Assembly: GCA_003255025.1 (NCBI GenBank) | Contig: QANY01008599.1 | Span: 601,737-665,736 of the forward strand | Direction: 5' to 3' | DNA: 64,000 nt | Source of the DNA: Datisca glomerata | Lineage: Eukaryota > Streptophyta > Magnoliopsida > Cucurbitales > Datiscaceae | In this document: positions 12,368 through 22,960 of the stretch, piece by piece | How positions within the stretch are numbered: position 1 is the stretch's first letter | Layout: each line of letters begins with the position of its first letter | Translations under genes and position numbers: made by a program | Notes under the pieces: generated by a model | Databases searched by the model: none | The model's input: only the letters and a program-made list of their open reading frames with translations | What the model was told of the DNA's origin: nothing

Positions 12368-12536
12368 TCCCCCTCAAACTTATCCAAGGATCATGTATAA
12401 GTTTGTCCTTGAGATAAGTGAATTGAGGAGTAGCTAAAGATTTGGTGAAGAGATCGTCAAGTTGTTGTTGAGAGCTAACATGTCTAACAATTAAATCTTT
12501 CTTCATAACTATTTCTCGGACAAAATGGAAATTATT
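12368..12536 (-). pseudogene. C-terminal end of copia RNase H (fragment)
   Basis: The minus-strand translation is open over about 55 codons and reads as the end of a copia RNase H: FHFVREIV, then VRHVSSQQQLDDLFTKSL, then a TYLKDKL-type tail running into the polypurine tract. The match to the family's FHFVRE...HVSS..QLADIFTK block is clear. The upstream parts (YADSDWAG-like region, catalytic residues) are absent; the sequence changes abruptly near 12537 into unrelated DNA. Confidence 0.8.
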
Positions 12537-13129
12537 TTGGGGTTTTGGGCGATGCGTGTATAAGTGATATACTCTATATCAAGTATGTCTGGGAACATGG
12601 GAGTTGGTGGTAGGAGGGTGAATGATAAGTAACCTAAAATAACTGTCAGAAGGTGTCAAATACCTTTAAGACTCGAATGGTAGGTGAGATACTCGAGGAC
12701 AGAATATTCTCAGTCCTGGTCTCGGGATTGATGAGAAGTGATTGCTTTCATAATGACACTAGGGAACCCTTTATATAGATGGGGTCGAGTGGAGATATCA
12801 AGCATGTTCCTTCTCAAGCGCATGAAAATCACGTGACCACACCTAAAATATGGTCACAAGCTAAAAATATGGCATCACGCAACATCCTCAAAACGACGTA
12901 GGATTCGATTTACGTGATTACTTTTCATACTCGCGATTAGTCGTGTCTTTGTGGCATCGAGTAGCCGAATAACAAACCCGTAGGTGTTAGGCTCATACTG
13001 TACTGAGGACCACGTAGGACACCACATGTCGCTGGGCCTCCCTAAGAAGGATGCGTGGAGACTATGGGTAGCGTGACGCGGGCCACTCGCATTGGGGCAC
13101 TCTCCCCGACGGCGGGTCAACTCGTTTCC

Positions 13130-13325
13130 CTCCGTGGGGCACCTCTACCCGCCGTGTCCACACCCGCTGTGTCCAACCCCCACGGCAGGTAAAGTCCCCC
13201 TACCCGCTGTGTGCACACCTCGCGGCGGGTAAAGTCCCCCTACCCGCCGTGGGCACCCCGCACGGCAGGTCAAGCCCCTCTACCCACTGTAGGCACCTCC
13301 CACGGCGGGTTAAGCTGCCTCTATG
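13130..13325. repeat. GC-rich hairpin repeats (CCCGCCGTGGG / CCCACGGCGGG)
   Basis: About four units of roughly 55 bases, each with CTACCCGCCGTGGGCAC followed by a complementary CACGGCGGGTAAAG, separated by TCCCC. Each unit can form a stem of CCCGCCGTG with CACGGCGGG. The block is among the most GC-rich sequence in the window. Confidence 0.8.
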
Positions 13326-14865
13326 CATCGCCGGTGTGACCCCCCGGTGATGGGTGCATTGCTCAACTTGTTGTCGGGCATTCCCAATGTCGCACGGACA
13401 TACGCGTCCCTATACCGACGGGTCGTATATTGCGTCTCTTTTTACCCTTCTCTATCAGAAAGGGGCACATCCAATGTGCCTAAGGAGGCCACACCCTTCG
13501 AGTAGTTCTTACTCTCTTGGTGCTGCTTAACCCTATCATAATCTTACCAGACCACAGCCCCCAGGATTGTTTCTAGACAAGGAAGATACTGCAAGCCTTT
13601 GTCACTTGACTCGAAGGCGAGACTCAACACTTGACATACGATCTCAAAATGGGCTCACCACCCTTATAGGTCCAAGCATGGCCCTTACAAACATATTCGC
13701 TATTATCCTATTTCAGCCTTACTATGCCACGTAGGTTCCATGTGGTGTACTTAGATGCCATGTGTTCAATCTTGACATGTCACTCTCAATGACGCGAATC
13801 CATATTTACATTAGCCCGTGTACAAGTTCAAATGTTAGCAATTGAACTTGTACATAGTCTCTTCCTACGTTGTGGTCTTAGTTGATGAACAATAAGTTCA
13901 ACCATGATGGTCATCTTTGTTGTTGTAGTCCTTAGCCAGGTGAGATGATATACCAATTGCTCTCATTTAGGTTCCAGTAAGAGATGCTAAAAGTAGTTGG
14001 CTTGGCAGGCCTCTTTTAATAAAGAATTTGATTGTGACGTCATTCACAAAAAGATGACTAGCTGAAAATATATACACTAGCAACGCACAACCTTAAGTTT
14101 TAATGAGCATGAGTGGGTATACATGGTAGCATGTGCAACATATGTATGTTCATAACGTGTATCCAAATACTAAAGTATCATGTCAAGTGAATAGAGTCAT
14201 GCAACATTTTCTACCCACATTATTCTCGTGTATGATAGATACAGCTCAATGATGTGTTCATAATAATTTTTAGAAATAATTCATTAAAATCAGGAGCAAA
14301 CGTACCACCGCCTTTTGATATTGAGATAACTAACCAGTGCGAAGTTCATCAAGAAATGGCTCGGCAGCAGGTGCACATGTTGGAGTGCCGTCCGTAGACG
14401 ATTCAACTTGTGAAAGTGCATATACATAGGAACTTGCATGATACTGCCTAAAAAGGCACATACATACACAAAAATATAATCAAGTTGCCTAAGGATGAGT
14501 GTGCATATTGGACTATCATTAATAGTCAAGCTTAAAGGGTTATATACCCATCCCTACTTCAGATTTTATCATGCATTAGTTCATACTTTGAGTTTTCATG
14601 CTCATTTATTCCTCCTTCGAACCGTTATCATGCCTCATCATCATGCATCCCTACTTCACACATACGTCGCTCTTACATATAAATTTTAACATGAGAATTT
14701 TCATCATAAAACTTTAAGTTAGATTCAATTTATATGACAAAATCCATATGTCGCAGCGATGAGCAAAGCAAATAATTAAGATAACTTGTGCATTCCAGAC
14801 ACGTTATGGCGTTCGAGTTCCGCTTTGAAAGGATTTGCAACAACGACTAAGTTTCACCCAACTGC

Positions 14866-15256
14866 CTTTGTTGAAACGTCTTCAATGCATTTCAGGACAA
14901 ACTTTATCGAAACGTCTTAAGTACGTCCTGGGGACACACTCTGCTAGAATGTCTCAAATGCGTTCTAGGAATAAACTTCGCTGAAACGACTTAAGTGCAT
15001 TCCAGGAATAATTTTCGTTAAACGTATTTCAGGAACAATCTTTGTGAAACAACTTAAATGCGTTCTAGGAACAAACGTTGCCGAAGCGTCTTAAACATGT
15101 TTGAGGAAAAACATTTGCCGAAACGTCTTAAACACATTTTAGGAGCAAATTTTGCTGAAACATCTCAAATGTGTTCCGGGAGATAACTTTGCTGAAATGT
15201 CTTACACGTATTTCAGGAATAAGCTTTGCTGAAATGTCTTAATTGCATTTTAGGAT
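14866..15256. repeat. Minisatellite with about 38-40 base unit, about ten copies
   Basis: The unit GCTGAAACGTCTTAAATGCG followed by TTCCAGGAACAAACTTT recurs about every 38-40 bases, with diverged copies and occasional deletions. One copy near 15017 is shortened. It lies close to the right edge of the foreign segment inside the copia element. Confidence 0.85.
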
Positions 15257-15401
15257 GACAAATTTGTTATAATTTTTTGGGCTATTTTGATAATCACAAA
15301 AGTTGAAGTAAAAGTTACAATGCTAAACATAATAATTTTCTATGCAATTAAAGTTGAGCGTCGTTGATACGACTTGAAGCGTTTGGGGGTCATCCCATCT
15401 A

Positions 15402-15980
15402 CTTTTAGCCATATAGGTGGTCTCTTGTGGCCCTTCTTATTCATATAAGCATGCACATCAGGGGTGATGTGGATGTTACATCCAATGTCTGTGATCCATA
15501 CCTAAGGATCAGTCTAAGAAGAGGATTGAGACATGACAATCATTGCAGAAATGTTTGGAGACGATGATAACAATCAACCGTACTGTGACTGAATTTAAGA
15601 CAAATTTGGCACTGAACCCGTGGAAGTTGAGATGCTACGAGACTGTCTGAAGAAAAATTTGGTTGATTCTTGAAGTTTTGGGTGGGTTGAGCAGTAGGTG
15701 ATCCAAGAATTGATGGTAGATTTGTAGAATTCCAGTTGTTGCGACCTCCTTTTCCAGAATTAGAACTTCCAGAATCGTAACGATTACCTAAAAAATTCTT
15801 GAAATTCCTCCCGCGAGTTGATCCTCGATTTGGAAGAGAAACAAACATGGGAGTATTCTGAAAGGTTGTTTCTTGGGTTTTCTGTTGTGTTAAAAGAAAA
15901 TGTTCTTCGGCTTTAAGGAGTACATGAAGCTCCTCAAGAGAAAGCGGCTCAGCACGAGTGCGAATGGATGTATTAAGAGT
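15402..15980 (-). pseudogene. Copia gag C-terminal half and start of protease
   Basis: On the minus strand the frame from about 15980 down to 15540 encodes a copia gag C-terminus: LSLEELHVLLKAEEHF, a Ser/Asn/Gly-rich linker, and a retroviral zinc knuckle CQICLKFSHSTVDC (CX2CX4HX4C). Past a stop, DPxVWITDIGCNIHITP near 15500-15440 corresponds to the copia protease active-site block (WITDSGATNHIT), with the catalytic DSG changed to DIG. The N-terminal half of gag continues at 20297-20960, beyond the gypsy insertion, and the translation resumes across the junction, which confirms the split. Confidence 0.85.
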
Positions 15981-15985
15981 ATTGT

Positions 15986-18424
15986 TGTAATACCGCAAAT
16001 AATTTTACACTAAATTATGTGTTTAATTGTTAATTTTTACTCTTAATTATCTTATGATTATTTGACTTAACGTTTGGATTGAATTAATTTAATGTCTTGC
16101 AGAGAAATGATTTGAGGTGATCTAACGACTCATTATGTGCCTAGCATAATTTTAATATAATTGATATTAGTTATCAAAATTGTTGACTTATTAAGATTAG
16201 ATTTATTTGTATTTTTCTGAGCTCAATCACACCTATATTACTTACACCTTAAGAAAAAAACCCTAGCACTATTTATTATTACTCTTTTTCTTATTGAACG
16301 ATCTTCCCCTCTTTCCCTTGTTCACTTATACATATGTGCTTATACACCTTAGTGTAGTCCTAACCTAGTTATTACATACTCTCTATCTCTCTCAATCTCC
16401 AACCCTCTTTCACGCTGCCGTCACAATCTCCAACCCTCTCTCTCATGCAGCCCTCCCACTGCGAACCCCTCTTTCTCAAAGCAAAATTGAATTGTAGAAA
16501 TTCAATGTCTATTTCTACCTCTTGGTGTTTACCTTGTTTTGAGGACGTGAAAAGATTTCTTGGTAGAATTTTATCTTATAAGCAAGGACAAAGGTTTGTG
16601 ATTCATAACTTTTTTTTATTTCAATGTATTCAACGCTTTCAAATGTTTAAGTTTAGATTCACATGTTTTAATTTAGATCTGAATAATAATGAGTTTTAAC
16701 ACTCTTTTATGATTCATATAAGTCTCTTGAATCAATTTCAATAAGGGAGAAATGTTTTCAATAAAAAAATATGATTTTTAATGAAAACTGCATTTCAGGT
16801 TTTTCTGCACACTATGAAACAACGACTTCATTTTTTGTATACCAAACGATGGAATATGAGTCTCAAATTTTGGTGGTAGCTTTTCAACATGTTGAAATAT
16901 ATCCTGTATAAATTTTAGGTCATAACCCAAGGTATACGAGTTTATATGATTTTTTAAAGTTTCTATTTTGTTCAGAGAAAACAGTTTTCTGTAACGAATT
17001 TGTTTCCATGTTTTGACACCTAAACGACCTCGAAATTTTATGAAATTTAATTTGTGAAACCCTAGAGTTTTCAAGATCATATTATATTAATTTTATAATT
17101 TTTAGAAATCCCTAGTATAAGTTGTGTTTAATGTTTTATAACTAGAACAAGTAAAAAAAAGTATCATGAATTTATAAAACTATTAGAGTTTGGATTTATA
17201 CAGTGCTTATAAAGTATATATATTTGGGTTTTATTCTTGAGCAGTGACTTAGTTTTCCACTCTACCATCTATTTCATAAACAATCGATTTTTTTATGTTT
17301 TCAATGACTATGTGAAATTGATAAAATATTTTAATGTGTAAATTTAATAGTTTTGGCCTTTGAGTGTTGACCCCTCGAAGCATTCTCTAGACATTTGTTT
17401 TACTAAGGACGCCAGGTAAGTAGAATTTTATGCATATTTTAATGTTTGTAAACTTCAATGTTGTATTGATTTATTATTATGATGTCGTTTGATATTATGT
17501 TTTATTATATTTGTTTGTATGTTATCTGTGATGTAATTGTATTGTAATGTTAATGATTGTAAATACGTTCACACATATACATGAGGGTTTGTAGTATGAA
17601 TATAATCAATTTAATTAAAAGTGTAAACCCCTGGTGTGTGTTTATGTCATGGAAGATGTGAGTGAGAAATGGGACAAAGGGGACCGGCGAACCCGACAAT
17701 GGTTAATGGTTAATGTGAATGGATGATCGTTTGACTTGTCCAGTGATATAATGTGAATGAATGATACTACAGGGCCCGATAGTCGAACAAGTTCCGTAAT
17801 AATTGCCCACTGCCTTTGATTGGCTAAACATTACACAAGTGAGCTTGCAAATAAAGGAAAAAAATGAATGCAATGGAAATAGTAAAAAAAGGAACGTGAC
17901 AAGTTTTGCATGGAAAGAATGTAATGAAACGTAATTAATGAAAGCAAAGGAAATAAAGTGATAAAAATGATTATAAAGAGTATGTCCAACACAAATGTTT
18001 TTAAAATGGAATTGAATGCGCATGTGTTTACTGAGTATGTGTAAGATTTCACTTACTGGGCTTTAGCTTATTTTGTGGTTTTTAAATATTTTCAGGTGAG
18101 GAGTACTTGCGAGACGATACCTTGCGGGCGAATTGGACTCAGTAGAATAGTTTGAATAAAGATTTCAGACAATTGATTTATGATTAATTATTATTATTTT
18201 GACGATTTAGCTTAAAATTATTGGTTGTTATTTGACTAAGTTTCCGTTGTAAAATTTTTATTATTATTTAAGTACTTTGAATTCAATACTTATAAATTTA
18301 AATAAAGGATTTGATAAAGTTAAATAAAGCTATATCTTTCATATTAAATGTTTAATTAACGTTAAAGAGGATATAACTTCATAAATTATAATCAATAAGG
18401 TATTTTTAGTATTGGGGTGTTACA
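15986..18424 (+). repeat. 5' LTR of the gypsy element (2.4 kb)
   Basis: The LTR starts at TGTAATACCGC right after the ATTGT duplication and ends GGTGTTACA just before GTT and the primer-binding site. Its last 342 bases match 19943-20291 closely. The first part contains CT-rich sequence near 16290-16450, typical of chromovirus LTRs. Confidence 0.85.
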
Positions 18425-18427
18425 GTT

Positions 18428-18440
18428 TGGTATCAGAGCC
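18428..18440 (+). promoter_or_regulatory. Primer-binding site (initiator tRNA-Met)
   Basis: TGGTATCAGAGCC lies three bases after the end of the 5' LTR. It is complementary to the 3' end of plant initiator tRNA-Met, where minus-strand DNA synthesis starts. Confidence 0.9.
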
Positions 18441-18649
18441 AGGTTTAGACGATTCTGTCGACTTCATAAAATTTTTCTAATTTAAAAGGAGGAAAAGCTA
18501 CTGAGTCACTCCACAAGAGGTCTTCTCACAATCTCCTGGTAAGATTTAATGTTTAATTGTTAGAATGATATTTATTGTATGATTTTGTTTGTTAATATGA
18601 AATTGCAATGAAATGATAGACGTGTTGAGACCGATTTGTTTATACCAGA

Positions 18650-19942
18650 ATGCCTCCTAGGAACACTCAAAATTGTATTGATGGTCAACCATTTGGGGTG
18701 AACGGTAATGAGACGGGGAACGATCAACATGGTACCCCGCTGACTTTGGAAAGATTTATGCAAGCAATAACTGCGTTAGGACAAGCTCAACAACAAAATA
18801 TGGCCCCTCCGTAAAATGGTCAACATAAATTTTCTGAATTTAAGAAGTTATCTCCACCACCTTTTGAAGGAACTACCGACCCATTTTAGAGCTGAAATGT
18901 GGATTACTTAGATGGAGAAAGCATTCATTGTTGTGAAGTGCACTGATATAGATAAGGTTGACTTTGCTTCTTACATGTTACAAGGAGATGCATACGATTG
19001 GTGGCGACTGATTAAAAGCCAAAATGAAATGATGTTGAGGTCTTCACTTGGGATATGTTCAAGAACGCATTTTTCAATCATTACTTCCCAAAAAAATGTT
19101 CGACAGGAAAAGAGAGAGAATTTGTTAAGTTAGAGCAAGGAAGTGAAACCGTCACTGAGTATGAAGCAACTTCTGCACGATTAGCGAAGTTTGCTTCAGA
19201 TTTGGTGGCAACGGAAGAGAGTCGAGCCAGACACTTTGAGGAAGGGTTGAGATCCAGTATCAAGCAAGCAGTGATTCCGTCGAGCTTGCTAACTATAATG
19301 GAGTGGTCAACAAAGCATTGTTAGTGGAAAGAGCATAATGCTTAGACCCAGACCAGAATAAATTCCATATAAGTGGTCAGAAGCATAATGGAAGCAATTC
19401 TAAAGGAGATTTCTGGAACGGGGACAATCAGAAAAGAAAATTTGGCGGTGGAAACGACAACAAAAACCAACAAGGAAAGCAACCAAGAAGGACATGTCAG
19501 AAGTGCGACAAAGAACACCTTGGTGAATGTCGTATGGGTACAGGCTTGTGTTTCAGGTGCGGCAAACGTGGTCACCTTGCTAAAGATTATGATGGAAACA
19601 CCTACAACAACAATGACAAGAAGAAGACCCAGGCTCGAGTGTTTGCGATGACTAAAGATGATGCTGATAACTCCCCGACTTTGTTTCAGGTACTATTTTT
19701 GTATGTGAAATGGTTGCTTGTATTTTGTTTGATTCTGGTGCTACCCATTCGTTCATAAAACCTTTGCTAGCTCAGAAATTAGGGTTGCCATTTATACTTT
19801 TAGAGGGACCACTTTATGTATCTACACCTTCGGGGAAGGTTCTGGAGGTGAGTAGAGTTATAAAAGACTATCCATCAGTGATAGAAGAGCACGTACTGTC
19901 AGCCGACCATATCATCTTGGATGTCCATGGCTTTGACATTTC
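18650..19942 (+). pseudogene. Gypsy gag and partial protease, disrupted
   Basis: The translation starts MPPRNTQN near 18650. It passes through the retrotransposon gag domain (FKKLSPPPFEGTTDPF, then MFKNAFFNHYFPKK, then FVKLEQGSETVTEYE) in more than one frame with several stops. It reaches a double zinc knuckle (CQKCDKEHLGEC and CFRCGKRGHLAKD, about 19495-19590; the last Cys is replaced by Tyr). The protease active site LFDSGATHSF is intact near 19720-19755, followed by LLEGPLYVSTPSGKVL and the ILDVHGFDI block where chromoviral proteases continue into GMDWL. There the sequence joins the 3' LTR instead. Confidence 0.85.
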
Positions 19943-20291
19943 TAAATATTTTCAGGTGATGAGTAATTGCGAGACGATACCTTGCGGACGAATTGGACTC
20001 AGTAGAATAGTTTGAATAAAGATTTCAGACAATTGCATTATGATTAATTATTATTATTTTGACGATTTAGTTTAAAATTATTGATTGTTATTTGACTAAG
20101 TTTCAATTGCAAATATTTTATTATTATTTAAGTACTTTAAATTCAATACTTATAAATTTAAATAAAGGATTTGATAAAGTTATGTTTTAAATAAAACTAT
20201 ATATTTCATATTAAATATTTAATTAACGTTAAAGATGATATCACTTCATAAATTATAATCAATAAGGTATTTTTAGTATTGGGGTGTTACA
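19943..20291 (+). repeat. Truncated 3' LTR of the gypsy element
   Basis: It aligns with 18083-18424 with few differences. The breakpoint lies in TAAATATTTTCAGGTGA, which occurs at the matching place in the LTR; adjoining internal sequence is lost. Confidence 0.85.
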
Positions 20292-20296
20292 ATTGT

Positions 20297-20960
20297 ATTC
20301 GATAGGAAGGCTATTAATCGTAAAAATCAAAACATCCTCATCATCTACTGAAATAGAAATAATACTTAGTTTATCCTTTACCTCCTAGATGCGTTGAATA
20401 TAGGAGTCGATATTCTCGGTTGCCAACTTGGTGATGCACTTCAAATCATATTTCAGTTGGAGGATATTTATGTGAGAAATGGAGGAGAAACGCTTCTTAG
20501 TCAAATCCCAAACATCTTTTGATGTTTTGCTGCCAACGACATATGCAAGGGCCATGAGAGACAATGTTGCATCGATGAGTGTGAGTAAAGCCTAATCTTG
20601 AGAGACTCAATGCTCAAATCTTGGATTAACAATTTCTGAGTTGTCACCAAGCGAGATTGTTCGTGCTGGGCAAGGTATCGCACCATTAACATAGCCAAAG
20701 ATAGAATGTACCTTCAAGATTGCAGAAATTTGGTACTTTCACAAGATGAAATTGCTTGAATCTAAAAGAATCGAGATCAAATTACAAATATTGGATAAGA
20801 GAAAAATTGGGGAGGGAGACATTGATTTAGGGCTGGGAACAACAAATGGGTTATTGCGTGGGAAGGAAAATAAATGGGAAGGACTACAGAGGAGGTTTCA
20901 GAACTCACCTGCGTGCGAGAAGTGGTTCATGGGTTTTCGCCAGTTTGGGAGGGATTGATT
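20297..20960 (-). pseudogene. Copia gag N-terminal half
   Basis: The minus-strand translation, with frameshifts, gives copia gag landmarks: ISSCESTKFLQS near the start, LTLIDATLSLMALAYVVGSK, TSKDVWDLTKKRFSS, HINILQLKYDLK, and SYIQRI...LPIEYN at the junction with the gypsy insertion. It continues at 15980 with NTLNTSIRTR. Frameshifts and stops make it non-functional. Confidence 0.8.
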
Positions 20961-21023
20961 TCTAGGTTAGCAGCAATTTAGGTTTCTAATTCTTCAACCA
21001 TGAAGGATGACATTGTCGAATCT

Positions 21024-21036
21024 GGCTCTGATACCA
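21024..21036 (-). promoter_or_regulatory. Primer-binding site of the copia element
   Basis: On the minus strand TGGTATCAGAGCC directly follows the end of the 5' LTR (21037). It is complementary to initiator tRNA-Met. Confidence 0.9.
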
Positions 21037-21251
21037 TGAACGAAAACATAAACAAAGAAACAAAGAAGAAAAGAAGCTAAGGAAAAGCAATGCGTTCCAA
21101 GAAGAAGGCTGGAGAGAAAACTTTCATTAAAGTTAAGTTAAAAAGTATATAAACCAGAAACGAAAACCAGTCTAACGACTAGGAAGAGAGAAAGATCAAA
21201 ATAACCTTAAACAACTAACTAATCCTAACTTCAAAACTTTATCCGTTAACA
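21037..21251 (-). repeat. 5' LTR of the minus-strand copia element
   Basis: It is the partner of 12145-12367, 8 bases shorter through small indels. It is followed on the plus strand by GACTC, the right target-site duplication. Confidence 0.9.
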
Positions 21252-22009
21252 GACTCAACCTTCTTCTAAAAATGGATGTCATCTTCTAATTAATAAAGAC
21301 ATTCAGCTTATACAATATATAAATACAATTTGAACGTTACATACAAAAATAATATGAACATTTTTTTTTCAATTTTCTTCATCTCATTCACCCCACAAAT
21401 ACAATTACTTGAATTAATATGTTTCAAATATTAAATGTGATAACATTTTCAAATTCTAATTTAACATTATTATATCTTCACGTTCATACTAACTTACATG
21501 TTTTAGTTTATTTATTGTAATTATTACAATTTTAATTTTCAGAAAATATGTGTAAGTTTTATATATGATTTGTAATACTATTATACAATCTTGTCAAAAT
21601 ATTATCGATGCCTGTATTAAATTAGTACGGTATCTATCGCACTAAACCGCGTAATTATACTAAACTCATTATGATGCCAAACATAAGATATACTAATTAC
21701 CACAGTCAAGCCTTTGTATAGGCTGTCGAAAGTATCCTTAGACATTGTTTGAATGGCTGTACAAAAAAGACATGATAGGACTAATGAGAACACCTGCATT
21801 TACGCATTTCGTCAGATATGTTTCTGATGGTCCATATATGCCTTAGTAAAGTAAATAAATAAAAATAACTTTAAGAAACATCATTCAATATCTTCAGGTC
21901 TACAATTGTCTGGGTTTTCTACTGCAGGAACCCCCGATCCATAACCAATTAGCGGGTTACTTCAGAAGTTCCTCTGTCTCCATGTCAACTGTTGCCTCCA
22001 TATTAGTAA
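21252..22009. other. AT-rich spacer between two copia elements
   Basis: No gene or transposon signature is seen. The minus-strand open frame 21617-21799 has no motif. Confidence 0.4.
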
Positions 22010-22512
22010 ACTTGGATCTTAATTCAACATTGAATTTATGTGTAAAATAATTATGTGTTATAAACTGTTAAATAAAGTTAAATACTAATTAAAAGTGTAT
22101 TAAAGTTCGAATAATTGAGATTTTAATGTATCTGATAGGTTGTGGAGCCTTTAATGTGTAAAGACTTAAGGGTAATTTCTATTTTTATGATGAGCTAAAA
22201 TATAAATACTAAAAGATGAATTATCTATAAGTGGTTATAGTCCTCATCTCACATGATAACGTGAAAACCATTCTATTCTCCATAATATCCTATCGTTAGA
22301 GAGAAAACTGAGAGACTTTATCAAAGAGGACTCTCAGATAGATAATCGTGTAGATCTGGAAGGTCAACCGCTCGGCTCTAAACAACAATCTATCCTCATG
22401 GATTCATGTACGCTTCCACTCTATTATTGTTTTGATTCTTGATGTGTTCAATATGAGATCTTGGGTTTTATTGAGATACGGTTTATACCAAAAAAAATTT
22501 GAATTTAATAAT
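22010..22512 (+). repeat. 5' LTR of the plus-strand copia element
   Basis: It aligns end to end with 28068-28572. Its first bases are decayed (ACTTGG instead of TGTTGG). Shared landmarks include TGTGTAAAATAATTATGTGT, GGTCTGGAAGG/GATCTGGAAGG and GGTTTATACC. Confidence 0.85.
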
Positions 22513-22524
22513 TAGTATCAAAAC
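22513..22524 (+). promoter_or_regulatory. Degenerate primer-binding site
   Basis: TAGTATCAAAAC differs from TGGTATCAGAGC at three positions, consistent with a decayed initiator tRNA-Met site. Confidence 0.6.
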
Positions 22525-22675
22525 AACTCATGTTGAATCATTGAGAATCGATCTATTAAGTTTTAGATCCATGATTATAGGCGTTCTTGTGTTTATGTTT
22601 CGGTATCCTTGAATTCAATATTTGTTTGACAATGTATTAGATTTGAGAATAATTTTTTGGAATTATTTATTTATT

Positions 22676-22960
22676 TTTTGAACAACCGGAAGGCGGTGTA
22701 ACCGCCTCCGGTGAAAGTTGATCGGCGCGGCGGTTTAGCCGCGCCGGCAAGGAGAAGCCATGACTGTTAAGGAAAACCGCGGCCTTGGCCGCGGCTAACT
22801 GGAACAGTGACGGCCTTGGCCGCGACTTTCAGGTGAGTTGCGGATTTGGCCGCGGCTGTAGGACTGGCGGCGGCCATGGCCGCGACAGCAAGGACTGGCA
22901 GCGGCCATGGCCGCTAGTCATTCAAAGTGAAAACCCTAAGGTTGGACACAGGTCGGGTCG
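22676..22960 (+). repeat. GC-rich leader with palindromic GGCCGCG repeats
   Basis: Between the primer-binding site and gag lies a GC-rich block with several copies of CGGCCTTGGCCGCGA or CGGCCATGGCCGCGA in units of about 30-35 bases, plus GGAAGGCGGTGTAACCGCC. It is followed by two hairpins of the form GTGGGnnnAGCCCAC (about 23000-23050). The composition contrasts sharply with the AT-rich surroundings. Confidence 0.75.

Larger units (their letters stand above)
12538..15410 (-). mobile_element. Unidentified repeat-rich segment inside the copia element
   Basis: This segment replaces protease-to-RNase H of the host element. It holds a TATA-like TATATAA on the minus strand (complement of 12771-12777) followed by sequence typical of an LTR transcription start. 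It also has a GC-rich block with hairpin repeats (12875-13500), a 40-base minisatellite (14866-15256), and no recognised coding domain. This composition suggests a long LTR or a large non-coding (LARD-like) element, minus orientation. Termini and target duplications could not be defined: the left edge is within TTTTGG/GGTTTTGGG near 12537 and the right edge near the end of the copia protease. It may be a recombination product rather than a clean insertion. Confidence 0.4.
15986..20291 (+). mobile_element. Ty3/gypsy chromovirus-like element, internally deleted
   Basis: The element begins TGTAATACCGC, ends GGGGTGTTACA, and is flanked by perfect 5-base duplications ATTGT (15981-15985 and 20292-20296). 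It consists of a 2439-base 5' LTR, a primer-binding site for initiator tRNA-Met, gag with CCHC zinc knuckles, and the start of protease. The sequence then jumps inside the protease straight into the last 349 bases of the 3' LTR. RT, RNase H, integrase and most of the 3' LTR are gone. It inserted into the gag of the minus-strand copia element and so is younger than that element. Confidence 0.9.
12145..21251 (-). mobile_element. Ty1/copia LTR retrotransposon, interrupted twice
   Basis: The element is bounded by near-identical LTRs of 223 bases (12145-12367) and 215 bases (21037-21251) and flanked by the 5-base duplication GACTC on both sides (12140-12144 and 21252-21256). Read on the minus strand, the LTR begins TGTTAACG and ends TTCA. 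The primer-binding site TGGTATCAGAGCC (complement of initiator tRNA-Met) follows the 5' LTR directly, and a GAGGGGGA polypurine tract precedes the 3' LTR. What remains of gag is split by the gypsy element at 15986-20291. Protease is cut after its active-site region, most of integrase, RT and RNase H is missing, and a foreign segment (about 12538-15410) sits in their place. It cannot move by itself. LTR similarity suggests moderately old age. Confidence 0.9.

Noticed and set aside
12875..13120. 81-residue minus-strand frame
   Set aside because: GC-rich repeat region with few stops by composition; no motif or neighbouring exon.
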